Position numbers and translations under genes: made by a program. Below are positions 42,705 through 53,212 of a stretch of 64,000 bases of DNA, in pieces. This DNA is from Ixodes scapularis (taxonomy: Eukaryota > Arthropoda > Arachnida > Ixodida > Ixodidae). The stretch's first letter is position 1; every line of letters begins with the position of its first letter. The notes beneath the pieces were generated by a model that had not been told where the DNA came from, ran no database searches, and was given only the letters and a program-made list of their open reading frames with translations. The stretch is taken from positions 33,276,080 to 33,340,079 of the forward strand of contig NW_024609884.1 in NCBI RefSeq assembly GCF_016920785.2, in the 5' to 3' direction.

Positions 42705-43060
42705 CTAGGCACTTAGGCGGACGCCATCAATAGTTCCGGCACGTGTTGTAACGTGTTTTTTGTGGCACCCCTGAGGACCACCCGAAAAGGAGGTTAACCT
42801 TTCTAATTTGTGCTTAGCTTTGGAAACTAAATTTACACCGAACCTCTCTGCCACTGATATAAAGTTAAGAGAGCTAGATTCCAAGGTATAGTAAGGCACA
42901 CACACACCATTCTTTACAACCGGGTTTTCCACAGGAGCCGGATTAAACGTTCCTAACACCTTGAGCACAACTCTAACAATCACATATCCTCGTGTAATTG
43001 TTAGAATAGTTGTGAACCAAAATGGAGCTTGGCAGAAGGTGTCGTCAATTTTTATCCAGA
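42705..43060 (-). pseudogene. decayed second PLE, inverted fragment
   Basis: The minus frame reads VVKNGVCVPYY, then FISVAERFGVNLVSKAKHKL and ERLTSF. This matches the linker between RT and endonuclease in many PLEs (VPYxxGxSxNxxxxxxRxxxxxxxxxxxKLxxL). It is an inverted relative of 43735-43990. No complete domain remains. Confidence 0.6.
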
Positions 43061-43139
43061 AATGCCTGATAGGAGCGGAGCAACAGTCCATTGTCACTCA
43101 AAAACTCTGAGCAATTGATTGAAATATTGAATCCGCATC

Positions 43140-44010
43140 ATGGGAGAAGGTGTGATGGGACACCTGTAGACATCAATGCCATTACTCTATGGATAAGTCG
43201 GAGCTGTTAATAAGGGTCAGGAGGTGGTGTGATGATAATCTAGCGAAGTTGCAGTCTGCCTCTGGGATTGATATAGATAGTTTTATGAGCATTATAGAGT
43301 TTTATTTAGAGTCCACTGCCGTAGACTTTGATGGTTCTCTTTTTATTCACAAGGAGGGAGTGTGCATCGGGTCGTGAATTGCTCCAATGTTGTCCGAGAT
43401 TTTTTAAAACGAGATTGATGTTCACGTTGACACGGTTGTGCGGTCCTTGTAGACTGGACCGCACAACCCTGCGGTTGCAACAGTCGAATTGAGTGCTTAT
43501 AGTCCTCCTGTTTCACACGGGAAAGGACCTGTGCTGGAGGTGGGGCAAGGAATCAGCAAAGCCTTAGTTGGCAGCGTCTATGTTAGAAGTTGACAGCTGT
43601 CACTTAAAAATAGTTAAGAGTGGTGTAATTGCGTCTGCGAAAGATAACGCCTGTAAAAAATCTCGTATGCTTTAGGTTGGAGAGCCAGTTGAGTTGCAAA
43701 AGATGCGTCGTTTGGAAGCGGGCCACCACCACGATGTAATTGTTAGAGTCGTGCTCAAGGTGCTGAAAGTTTAATCCAGCTCCTGTGGAAAAAACGGTTG
43801 TGAAGAATGCTGTGTGTGTGCCTTACAACCATGGAATCTCTCATAACTTTATATCAGCGGCAAAGAGGTTCGGTGTAAATTTATTTTTCAAAGCTTATCA
43901 CAAATTAGAAAGGTTAACCCCCTTTCTGGTGGTCCTCAGGGCTGCCAGAAATAAACATAAGAACCCAGATGTAACTTTTCAGGCAGGAGTGGTGTACGGG
44001 ACCCTCTCAT
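43140..44010 (+). pseudogene. decayed second PLE, plus-strand fragment
   Basis: 43189-43377 encodes an RT piece (FYLESTAVDFDGSLFIHKEG then VCIGS, the PLE motif-B approach). After an RT-coding gap and several lesions, 43785-43960 encodes VVKNAVCVPYN, FISAAKRFGVNLFFKAYHKL and ERLTPF, the pre-endonuclease linker. Stops, shifts and a missing YVDD show it is dead. With the minus fragment at 42705 it repeats the inverted layout of the intact PLE next to it, but at much greater age. Confidence 0.6.
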
Positions 44011-44303
44011 TTCGTCGAAACTTGTTTCGTGGAATTACGTATCGTGGACAACTTTTCATGGGCAGACGTTTCCCGGAAACACGTTTTGTCGACACGATCG
44101 TTTCATCGACACTCGTTAAGCGAATTGCACGCTGTAGGGACATCTCGTCACGCGTGTATCATATTCATATTATAGTAAGGGTTGTGATGGAGTTGCCTGT
44201 TATCGCATGTGTCTGGTCACTCATCAAGCGAGGTCGTCAGGGTGGCTGGTTGATGTGACCATGAATCATTTGTATGTGTCTGAGTGTCCGGCTTTCAGTG
44301 ACC

Positions 44304-44680
44304 TACACTCGAAAAAAAAAGGTGTCCCATAGAATGCACCCCAAAACTTCAGTTCGACGTACAGCGCACTGACGTCGATTTGGGTACTAACTTTCACGAG
44401 AGGCTCGATAGCCGTGGCGTACAACTTATTAAAATAGCTAATGTACGTGTCACTGACTACAAAAAAAAAACAAACAAAAAAACCTCGGGTTTTTTTTTGG
44501 TTTTACTGCAAAACCTCAGTGTTTTTATTGTGTGGTCTTTGATACGTACTTTAGTTATTCAATAAGTTATATGACACCGTTATCAAGCCCCTCGTAAAAT
44601 TTGAGGCCGTCTGTTCGACTATAGTGCGCTGTACGTCGAACTAAAGTTGTGGTGTGCATTATATGGGACAAAAGGGTGTA
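44304..44680. mobile_element. TA-flanked MITE with about 55-bp TIRs
   Basis: Left end TACACTCGAAAAAAAAAGG, GTCCCATAGAATGCACCCC, AGTTCGACGTACAGCGCAC. The right end repeats the same order inverted (TACACCCTTTTGTCCC, ATAATGCACACC, AGTTCGACGTACAGCGCAC). 377 bp, non-coding. Confidence 0.8.
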
Positions 44681-44800
44681 AGGTGATACACTTCTTTTTA
44701 GGTTGTAGTGGAGTTTTTTGCTGTTGTTTTTTTTTTTCTTTTTTTTTTTTGTGGCGAGAATCTTGACGTATATATGAGAGCGTTCGTTGTTCAAATAAAC

Positions 44801-45062
44801 TATACCCGTTTTTTCAAGAAAAAAAGAAAGTTTTGAGCATTGTTCGTATACACGACGCTTAGTCTTACGAGATTTGGTTGTCGGAGGAAAAAAGCGATGA
44901 TTTTGGCGCTGAAACGTGTACGTCTGGATAATATATATAGTAGAATTCACCTACATATATCTTAATTCTTCACATAAAGGCGAAAAATAGTAATGGTTCG
45001 CGAGAAGTCGGACTTTTTTTTAATTTTTTTTTACTAGGGTTCTTGACGTGAAAACGGGTATA
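44801..45062. mobile_element. TA-flanked MITE, copy 2
   Basis: Same family as 31771-32029, with ends TATACCCG and CGGGTATA and the same internal blocks (AAGTTTTGAGCATTG, GAGATTTGGTTGTC). Sits exactly where the left LTR-like arm is continuous, so the insertion point is confirmed by comparison. Confidence 0.8.
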
Positions 45063-45119
45063 GAAGCTGTGTTTGAGACATCTTGTCTTGTCCGTTATTT
45101 TTATCGTTCCGTATCTTGT

Positions 45120-45437
45120 GCGCCTAAGGGTTCTCCTTGCTCTTTCCCACGCCGGGATGCAGCATCGGGGGTCGAAGTCGAGCTGCAGTCGGGCTCCCAT
45201 CCGGTCGAGGCGGGGAGGCTCTACTTACGGGTCTTTGCCGCCAGCGTATTAGCTTACACTCCCGAGCTCATAATCTTTGCGTCCTCGCATATGTTTGTTA
45301 ATGTTGTTGTGATCCTCTGTTATGCGTCTAGCCATCGTGGAGGGCGCCGTCGGCGTGAAGCGCGTGTAACCGGAGGATCTGCGCGGCGCAAAGCGAGTTG
45401 CGCTGAAATCGACGTCAATCGCTGGTTGTTCATAAGG

Positions 45438-45469
<32 letters not shown>

Positions 45470-45585
45470 GTCGCGCGGCAGTTTGGCGGCAGTCCGGTGT
45501 GCCATGCGGGTTAAACCTGGAAATTGGTGTAGGTTTGCTCGTCCACGTTGGTGGTGATAACGTACTGTCCGTGGAAAGGCGGGCC
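45120..45585. other. spacer with A30 tract
   Basis: A-run of about 28-30 at 45439-45466. The 169-codon plus frame (45048-45557) passes through it and is not credible as a gene. Confidence 0.4.
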
Positions 45586-45589
45586 AAGT

Positions 45590-46190
45590 TTCAAGGTACG
45601 AAGGCCGTTCGTGTACCATACCCTATCCTTGACGTTGTATGGAGCTGGTCGATGTTTAGCATCGTAGGACGCTTCATGCCGTGAAGGTAGTAAGCGAGGT
45701 TCGCGTTTGCAGCGTCGTGGTTCGCGTGGACGTCGCCGACTTGGTCGGGAAGCCGGGAAAATTCCATTGGTCGACGTGGGACAAAGTCGAACGGTACGTC
45801 TGGAGTCCGGCGTGCGGCTGCTCGTTCACTTGAAAGCTGGTTATAGGCGCTCCAATGGTCGATGTCGCCGTAGACGTTCTTTCGCAGACATGAAAGGATT
45901 TCTCCGTTGGCGCGTTTGACAAAGCCGTTAACTTCGCGAGCGTAAGGTACTGTTAGGATGTTCTGAATGTGCCTGTCAGTGAAGTACCGCGAAGCCAAAC
46001 GTGAGGTTAGGACCCTGTCATTTTCGGTGATGACGGCTTACGGCGTACCGAATGAGAGTACGAGTTCTAAAAATCGGAAGACGTGCTCGGTCGACTTGTC
46101 AGGCACGGGGCGCGCGACAAGCGAGTGGTGAGGTCGAACGCGGTGATAAAGTACCTGTTGTCGTCACTCCTCGTCTTGCTACAGTGTAGT
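45590..46190 (-). pseudogene. LTR-retrotransposon integrase remnant
   Basis: Minus-strand frames, joined only across stops and a shift, give a retroviral-type integrase core: ELVLSFGTP then AVITENDR, further on VPYAREVNGFVKRANGEIL and a W in DIDHW. The second catalytic Asp position reads Glu-Asn and the catalytic Glu region reads VKRAN, so key residues are altered. Ty3/gypsy affiliation is likely but not certain. Confidence 0.6.
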
Positions 46191-46329
46191 CTTGCGGAGG
46201 ATCTTGCGCCTCGGCTGCGGCCGGCGGCATATTTTCTTACAAAAGAGAATAAACAAGACGCCGGAGTACCTGATTCTTCTAACGGACGCACTCTTCACAG
46301 CGAAAACAACGTAACTCTCAAGAAAAAAA

Positions 46330-46560
46330 AAAAAAAAAGCGTGTTCCTTTTTATGGTATTTGTATCTTGTTTTCTAAACTCAAACGACTCCTTCCTCTTT
46401 CCCCCTCACACTCTAATTTACACCCCCCCTCCCTTCCCTCTTCCGCGCCGCGCCGCCGCCGATCCGTTGATCCCCGCGCCGTCAACACGCCGCCGCCGGA
46501 GGTACAAACACCGGCGCGCCGCCGCCGGCGATTTCTGACCGGCGCACAGGTCTAGGCGCA
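46330..46560. repeat. A-tract and GC-rich block related to 36488-36730
   Basis: CGATTTCTGACCGGCGC and CAGGTCTAGGCGCACCAGAG appear inverted relative to the left block (GCGCCGGTCAGAAATCG, GCGCACCTAGACCTG). GCCGCC/CGCCGG-rich between. Confidence 0.5.
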
Positions 46561-48830
46561 CCAGAGCCGTGTATTGGGAGAGTTTGGCCAATAGGCGGAG
46601 CAAAGGCCGCCGCCAGCGCCGATTATTCCTCCCGCGCTTAGAGCGTAAACTAAATTTGTGACACAGCATCGACCAATCAGGAGACCGCGACGTCACTATA
46701 TTGCAAACGACATTCAAAGCGTGAAATAGAGGCGTTCAATCTCGGCCTCTCTGCTCCATCTCACAAATGTCGGCAGTGAAGACAAAGGTACAGGCGCGTG
46801 AACCTAGCTCAGCAAAACGCTTTTGTTTCTACGAGAACTCGTGCATAGGAGCCACTTTCCAAAGCCACGCGATCGTGCCCTTGCCTTTGTCTGCACTGCT
46901 GATGTTGGCTTTTTAGAACAGCGTCCTGGACTGGCGGAAAGAAAACAGTGCAAAGGGTTGGGCGCGCAAGCGTCTGGAGACGCGGAGTCCCGCTCGGCTC
47001 GTGCGCTGGCTTTGGCAGTGCTTTCTTTCACCGTCTCAGCTGAGACGCTGTTTGAAGCAAGTTGGCCCTGGTTTGGAGCGCACGTTCGTTTATTCTACAC
47101 TTGAATATTGGCGTGACGAAAACCTCGCACGCACAAAGTTTTCAGTCACTGAGAGTTACACCTTTTAACTCTAGCGACGCTAAAACGGCTTGAATTAGTC
47201 GTGTCCACTGATCTCAATGACAATTGCTGGATCGCGCTTGCCGCTCCCGCAAGTGAAGCCACCGGGCTTCAATCGCTTGGGATACGATTTTCCGTTTTTG
47301 CTAGCCTTTGCTGCGGTTTTCCAGCGTGCTGACGACACGTTTTCTACTCGTTCGTCGTCATTCGCCGAAGAAGTTTTTTGAAGACTCTGTGTATTGTTGA
47401 GACTTGCCGTTGTGAACACGTGGAAAATTTTACGAAAGTGCAGTGTCGCAGGAAAAAGGCACAACGCGTCGAAAGGAAGGGCTGGCGGCGTGTTCAAAGC
47501 ATCCTTGGCACGCCGAAGTGCCGTGTCTCTGTGCCTTCGCGCGCTTGGATACCGACCAAGAACCGACGCCGTGTGAATGTGTTTAGCGAGTGCAATGTGC
47601 GTGAAGCCGTATCAAAAGGTACAACTCGTCGAAAACGTGTCGCCGGTGTCGCGGCGTGATCAAAGCTTCCTTGGCACGCCGAGTGATGCATCTTTGTGCC
47701 TTCGCACGCTTGGATACCGGTCAAGAATTGACGCCGCGCCAAAGTTCTGAACGTGTGTCGCGCGTAGATGCCTTTAGATCATTTATATATATCGGCCACG
47801 GAGTTCTGGATCGTCCAGCTGTTCCGGTGAGTTGCTATCAATAAAAGGGGGAGATCTGTACGTGTTCTTATGTACTATATTAACCATGGCTATGTCCCAA
47901 ATCTACTCTAATAGATTCCGTGGGAGCACGAATAGGGCAACGTTGTGGAGCCAGGGGGGTTTTCGAAAGCAAAAGTACAAGACGGCGAGAATGAAAATCT
48001 TTGAAGCGCGGCCGATATGGTCGTGTGCCATCTGTTGACCAATTACAATTAGGCGAGCCGCGCTCAAACGTCAACTGCAATTAAGTAGGTTGATGATAAG
48101 CCAGCACTGATCAGTGATGAGGAGCTGTTGTGCACGGTATTGTGTAAATCGTCTAAGGACGAAAAAAAGACGTACCTTCTCCCCATCTTCCGTCGCTAGT
48201 GGACGCTAGATTAAGCTCGTTCCTAAACCGCGAGGGGAAAAGACGCTGATCCAGAGGCACGAACAGCTTCACGCACATTGCACTCGCTGAACACATACAC
48301 ACGGCGTCGGTTCTTGGTCGGTATCCAAGCGTGCGAAGGCACAGAGACACGGCACTTCGGCGTGCCAAGGAAGCTTTGAACACGCCGCCAGCCCTTCCTT
48401 TCGACCCGTTGTGCCTTTTTCCTGCGACACTGCACTTTCGTAAAATTTTCCACGTGTTCACAACGGCAAGTCTCAACAATACACAGAGTCTTCAAAAAAC
48501 TTCTTCGGCGAATGACGACGAACGAGTAGAAAACGTGTCGTCAGCACGCTGGAAAACCGCAGCAAAGGCTAGCAAAAACGGCAAATCGTATCCCAAGCGA
48601 GTGAAGCCCGGTGGCTTCACTTGCGGGAGCGGCAAGCGCGATCCAGCAATTGTCATAGAGATCAGTGGTCGTGTCACAAATTTAGAGTTAACGACCACCG
48701 CTAGGGGCTGTTTCGCGGCCTGTGGTTGGCCCAGAGATGCTCGCCTATTCAAACCAATGTATGGCCAAACTCTCTCGATAAACGGCTCTGCGGCGCACAG
48801 GTCTACCACGCGACCAGCGGCGGCTCCCAT
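46540..48830. mobile_element. large fold-back element
   Basis: The inner arms (about 47215-47530 and 48345-48680) are inverted copies at high identity. The ends (46540-46680 and 48680-48830) are also inverted and share AGAGAGTTTGGCC-like, CTAAATTTGTGAC and GCGCACAGGTCTA blocks. The left arm has about 500 extra bp (46690-47200), and a partial tandem duplication of the inner segment lies at 47590-47760. The equivalent frame is open in both arms (100 codons, about two differences over 90 residues) but has no recognisable domain. Confidence 0.65.
47800..48150. other. central spacer of the fold-back element
   Basis: Unique sequence between the arms with no gene seen. Confidence 0.35.
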
Positions 48831-49157
48831 GGGCGCCAACTACAAATTCGTTTTGCGCCGTACAAACACCTCCCCCAAACTCCTAAATGCCACCGAATTC
48901 TCACCTGATTACTCTAAACTGATATGGGTCCCAGCCAGGGCCGTACCCAGAAAAAAATTTCGGGGGGGGGGGGGGGGGGGGGGGGGTTTCGGGGACAACG
49001 GCGGCCATTTTGAAAATGTATATTGTCTTATTTTCGCCTATGAATCATGTGCATCGGTGGCATTTAATGGAGAGTTATAGCAAACCGGAGAACCGGTCCC
49101 GGTTTGGTACCCGGTAGCCGACCGGCGCCACTGCGCGTGCGCAGAGGTGGAGATTAA

Positions 49158-50913
49158 AGGGACCATGAAATGACTTTTTTACTTTTTCCAGATAACTTTT
49201 ACATTAAACCGTCAATGTTCACTGAATGCCGAACAGGCATCCGTTTTCGTCTCGGTTTATTAACTTCTACACAAAAAATTAATGAAATATCGACTTTTTC
49301 TTGACCGCAAAACAAGCCGTGACGTACGCTGCTTCCGGAACCGGAAGTTCTCTCGGCAGTTGGAGATGGGAGCGTTAGCGGCGACGAGTTGGGGTGTGCC
49401 GGTAGGTTTTACCAGTTTTACTGCGCCGATGTCACCGACGTATTTTCTGAATCGGCGCCTCTCATCGCCGCATCGCAGCTGAGCGAAATTCAATGAGATA
49501 CGTTGCGCTACAGCGACAGCATACGCCGTTATGCCTGTTGGGAAGTGCAGCGAGTCTTCCGGTGAAGACTCCAGAAGTTAACCCAACTGTCATTGTAGGT
49601 AAAAGGCGGCCAGTGTCAGTCGTTTGCAAAGCGACGTAGATGGAAACAAATTGCCGCGGCGTTTTTCGCGGTCTCGGAGATGCAGGAGCGAGCCGACGTT
49701 AAAAAAGATACGTTTGAACTACGAGTGTCAGCAAGAGCCACGTAAATACCTGTTCACACTCGGAGCGGACGCGCGCGTTTGATGGAAGTGCTGTATTCGC
49801 GCTGTTGGTAAGCACTTCGGGACCGATCTTTTACGATTGCAACTCGATACTGACGCGGCACTCGGCAAAGAAAGGTTGGACCGGTATTGCGCGTATACCT
49901 CCCACGAACTGTTACAGCTCGACAGTGACGTGCAGTCTGTCAGAATAAAAATGGCATACCAATAACAAAGTGTACATACCGTGTTACGAAGGTAATCCAT
50001 ACAGCGTTTATTTCAGCTCTATATCACACAAAACAAGAAGAGAGAATTGACGAGGGTCCCTTTTCGACGAGTGTTCGTCAACCCTGCCTGGGAAAACAAG
50101 GGGAAGAGATTGACCTCACCTCTTAACCTAAAATTGAGGTCAGCGATCAAACTATAATACGGGAAGGGTCCACAAGGGTAGCGCGGGCATATTCCATTCA
50201 GCACGCCAGCCGGTCGTAGGCAGACAGACGGTCTTGCGACGAAGCAACGCTGCGCCGAGTCGGAGTGCCAGCTTCGTAGGAGCGGGATTCGCGGCTGTTG
50301 TCGCTCTTCTCGGGTGTTTGTGGATCCAGCGTTCTTGTTCGTCGTGGTCTGTTTTAAGTACATTTTTTTCTTGCTGCTTGAAGTCGGCACGCGCGAGATG
50401 AAGACGTAGAAAAATAAACGTTCAGTCAGTCAGAGTTCTGAGAGGAAGGAAACCAAAGGAAATCACCGTTCTGAACTCGGCCCTGCCCTACTGCGCACGC
50501 GCAGTGGTTGCTTCGTTTACCACACGATAGATGGCGCTTGGCTCTCAGCATTATCAAATTTTGCAATTTTCGCCACACATCTCTAATTATGCTACAAAAT
50601 GTGGATCTGAATATTATTTAACAAAACTTTTAGGAAACATTCGCCGGCTATTTATTGTTTACGATCGCGGTGCTGGTGAGGTAGGCTCTTACCCAATAGG
50701 CGACCTGGATTTGGCTGACGTGCTCCATTTCCGCGGATGCATCGTAGTGAACAGGCGAAGGAAGGAAGGCGCAAAAGAGTCCAGTTTTCTTTTAAAAGTT
50801 CTATAGCAAATAATTTTTTTTGGCTCCCTAGTTTTGTGTTTTTGTGTTTCTTTTCACACCTTTTACGACGTGCGGTGGATGAAATTCGATTTTAAAATCA
50901 TTTCATGGTCCCT
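49158..50913. mobile_element. TTAA element nested inside the hAT
   Basis: TTAA at 49154-49157 and 50914-50917 flank exact inverted ends AGGGACCATGAAATGA. At 1756 bp it is the longest TTAA element here. Frames inside (for example 50531-50806, 91 codons) show no piggyBac transposase signature. Confidence 0.75.
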
Positions 50914-50943
50914 TTAAAATTGGCTGGCTGCAAGTGCACCGAC

Positions 50944-51041
50944 CAGGGCCGTACACAGAAAAAAATTTCGGGGGGGAGGGGGGGGGGGGGGTCAGAACCC
51001 CCTAACCCCCCCCCCCCCCCCCCCCCCTGGTTACGGCACTG
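50944..51041. repeat. short complete-looking hAT MITE at the right end of the composite
   Basis: 98 bp that starts with its own CAGGGCCGTACACAG plus G tract and ends with a C tract and GTTACGGCACTG, so it has both termini. Its left flank (GCACCGAC) does not match its right flank (GTCCCAGC). Confidence 0.65.
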
Positions 51042-51619
51042 GTCCCAGCCCATTCGGGGAATTCGGGGAACGAGACAGCCCATAATAAAGCCTAAGGTTT
51101 CGTCGACCGGGCAGTGGATGAGTCTGGCTCCCTCAATTCTACGAAGGACTCCATGATCACAAATTTAGATCTAACCAATCATTTTTAACTAGAGAGAACT
51201 TTTCTCCTCCGCACAAAAGCCTGAATAAAGAACATGAGGTTACGTGGCGTCGTCTCGAGACGCGATCGTTACGCACCCCTTCACTTCTCGCGCAAATTTA
51301 TCCTGATAAATACAACCCCAACTGTAAACACTGCGGCCAACGAGCCATCTACGACCATATCCTATGAGATTGCAAAATAGAGCCACCCCCGGGTGACCTA
51401 CTTACAACTCCTTCTCTCGAGCGGTGGGAGACCGTGCTCGATAGCTCTGACTCCAGAACCCAAGTTCTGGCGGCGGAGTGGGCTGATTAGGTCGTCGAGG
51501 GCTACGCATCACGCTCTTTTCGGCGAATAAAAGTTTTACAGTCAATAGCTCTAAAATATATTTTTCTTCGCTGTAAATTCATTTTATAACATTCTTTTTC
51601 CATCTAAACTGTTAAAAAA

Positions 51620-52380
51620 AAAGGAAAAAAATGTTTTTTTTTCTATGTGTTTTTTAAACATGCCTCCCGTCACGTCGAAAAGTGTTTGTTCGAGAGAGGG
51701 GTAGTTGGTTCACTCGGCCGCGAAATTGGTGTGGCCGAGGGGTCCCGCAAACGTGGAAGAAAGCAGAGGATAGCGGTGGCGCTGTAGTCAACTGTCCCTA
51801 AACAGTCTTGCTGGTCGTGAACTGCCAGCGTGTTGAGGTCGCTCCGAGTTCACGGCTTTTAATTTAATTTAAGGAACATAGGGAACATTCGCTTTTTGAC
51901 GGTGCGAACATTTCGCAAATGCACAATTATGAAGCCTGAGGTGGGGAACGGACAAGGCAAACGCAGCTGGGGGTTTATTGACAAGAAAGCGGGACTCGGT
52001 GTGCATTCAGGCAAAAGATAAAAAAAAAAAAAAAAAAAAAAAAAAACACGTGCTAAAGCCCAGAGCGTTTACGGGCACTATTCCGGCTTGTTAATCCCCT
52101 GAAAGGTTCACTTAGCCAGAAAATGGGAACGCAAAAACCCAACAAGGAAAGACCCCCAGAAAAACAGAGCTAACATACCCTATCCTTTGATAGAACTACC
52201 GCAATTTTCTTCTTACTACAAACAAGCCAGAAGTCGGGGCAATAAAGATAAATAGATAAGGCTAAAATAAACTCCTCTACACATTAAAAAGTGCATGGTT
52301 CAATATGTTTGGCAAGGCAGTTCCGCAACGCATACGTGTCGTTGTTGATCTCTACCCCAGAAGGTCGGATCATTTTTCTT
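51620..52380. other. intergenic with A tract
   Basis: A run of about 26 at 52021-52046; no credible frame. Confidence 0.4.
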
Positions 52381-52850
52381 CTATATAGGCATATTGAGTG
52401 ATTTTAGGGATTCGTCTTTCCAGCTTGAGAAGAGAAATATCACATCGGTGTCATCGTCGAAGGGGAACGAAAGGACAAGTCCTTGGCCGTGCTCCAGGCC
52501 AACTAAACTAAGCATTAACTGCCGTTTCAGGGGAAGGAGGCGGTGCTGAAGATTTGGGCAATTCCAGAGAATGTGTCGGAGTCCAACTGCGGACGCCCTG
52601 GCAGAGCAGTAGGGGCACGTCGGGCTGGCATCATCGGGGCCTCGGCCCCAGGAGGCCAAGACTCCTGGGGTGACTGCGGAGTCCGTCCGGATCCTTGCGA
52701 GGAGGACCTCCTCCCGCCGGGGCAGGCCCGCCGGGAGGGGATGTGGGCACGCGGGAATGAGTGCACGCGTAGCAACCCTTATGCGGGCCTTGCCCACGAC
52801 GAGTGAGGCCTCCGGCTCATCCGGAATGGGGGTGGGATCAGGGGGGGGGG
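52381..52850 (-). pseudogene. LINE ORF2 C-terminal fragment
   Basis: The minus frame shows the post-RNase H end of a LINE ORF2: EVLLARIRTDSAVTPG then the CCHC knuckle CPYCSARASAVGLRHILWNC. It is 5'-truncated; a G/C homopolymer lies at 52840-52855. Confidence 0.65.
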
Positions 52851-52865
52851 GGGGGGCGGATGTTC

Positions 52866-53033
52866 AATCAGGGACTCAGGCACGAGACCTCAACCTAGCA
52901 TCCCCTGAGGACTACTACGAATGGACCAGAGTGAACGCGCATGCCGGAGCCCTTTTGGGCTTTATACGGGATGCACAAATAGCGCACCTAATCTAAACTA
53001 TCAAGCTATGCTTGTTGCACGAATAAAAAAAAA
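52866..53033 (+). pseudogene. LINE 3' end with A-rich tail
   Basis: A plus frame ends DYYEWTRVNAHAGALLGFIR... then stop, a typical LINE ORF2 C-terminus, followed within about 35 bp by AATAAAAAAAAAA. It faces away from the minus fragment at 52381-52850 and may be the other half of the same inverted insertion. Confidence 0.5.
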
Positions 53034-53212
53034 AAAGCAAAAGAAAAGCAAAAAAACAAAACAAAAAAACTGCCGTTCCAAAATGTTAAAAAAAGAAAAA
53101 GAAAAAAAAAAAAAGGAAGATATTCTGGTAGCAAAACGGGAAGTGCATGAGCACAATTTTGGGTGACGATGATAACTACCACTTGGGAAAGGATACATAT
53201 CTCCTTTCACCG

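Larger units (their letters stand above)
44185..45115 (+). repeat. LTR-like right arm of the large inverted repeat
   Basis: Matches the left arm in inverse. It carries TATATATGAGAGCGTTCGTT (44768), AAATAAAC (44793) and, after a MITE, CTGTGTTTGAGACATCTTGT and CGTTATTTTTATCGTTCCG. TATA-like box, AATAAA and downstream transcript-start-like sequence suggest an LTR. Two TA-flanked MITEs interrupt it and are absent from the left arm. Confidence 0.6.
48936..51041. mobile_element. composite hAT element inserted in a LINE RNase H
   Basis: Perfect 8-bp target duplication GTCCCAGC at 48928-48935 and 51042-51049. Ends CAGGGCCGTACCCAG and, inward from the right, CAGTGCCGTAACCAGG, both followed by long G tracts on the inward strand. 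The 2106-bp interior is mostly a nested TTAA element (49158-50913), plus a second copy of the left terminus at 50944. No transposase. Confidence 0.85.
48850..51620 (+). pseudogene. LINE ORF2 3' fragment split by a hAT insertion
   Basis: Left of the hAT the frame reads SPDYSKLIWVPA. Right of it, in phase once the 8-bp duplication is counted once, HSGNSGNETAH completes the terminal RNase H motif (WVPAHSGxxGNExAH). Further on come TWRRL and a zinc knuckle CKHCGQ...H...DC with a stop inside it, then a short 3' region and an A-rich tail near 51614. It is 5'-truncated and carries at least two stops, so it is dead. The clade appears different from the 53.5-59.1 kb LINE. Confidence 0.7.

Noticed and set aside
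45048..45557. 169-codon plus frame
   Set aside because: Reads through a 30-base A tract (poly-Lys) and LTR-like sequence.
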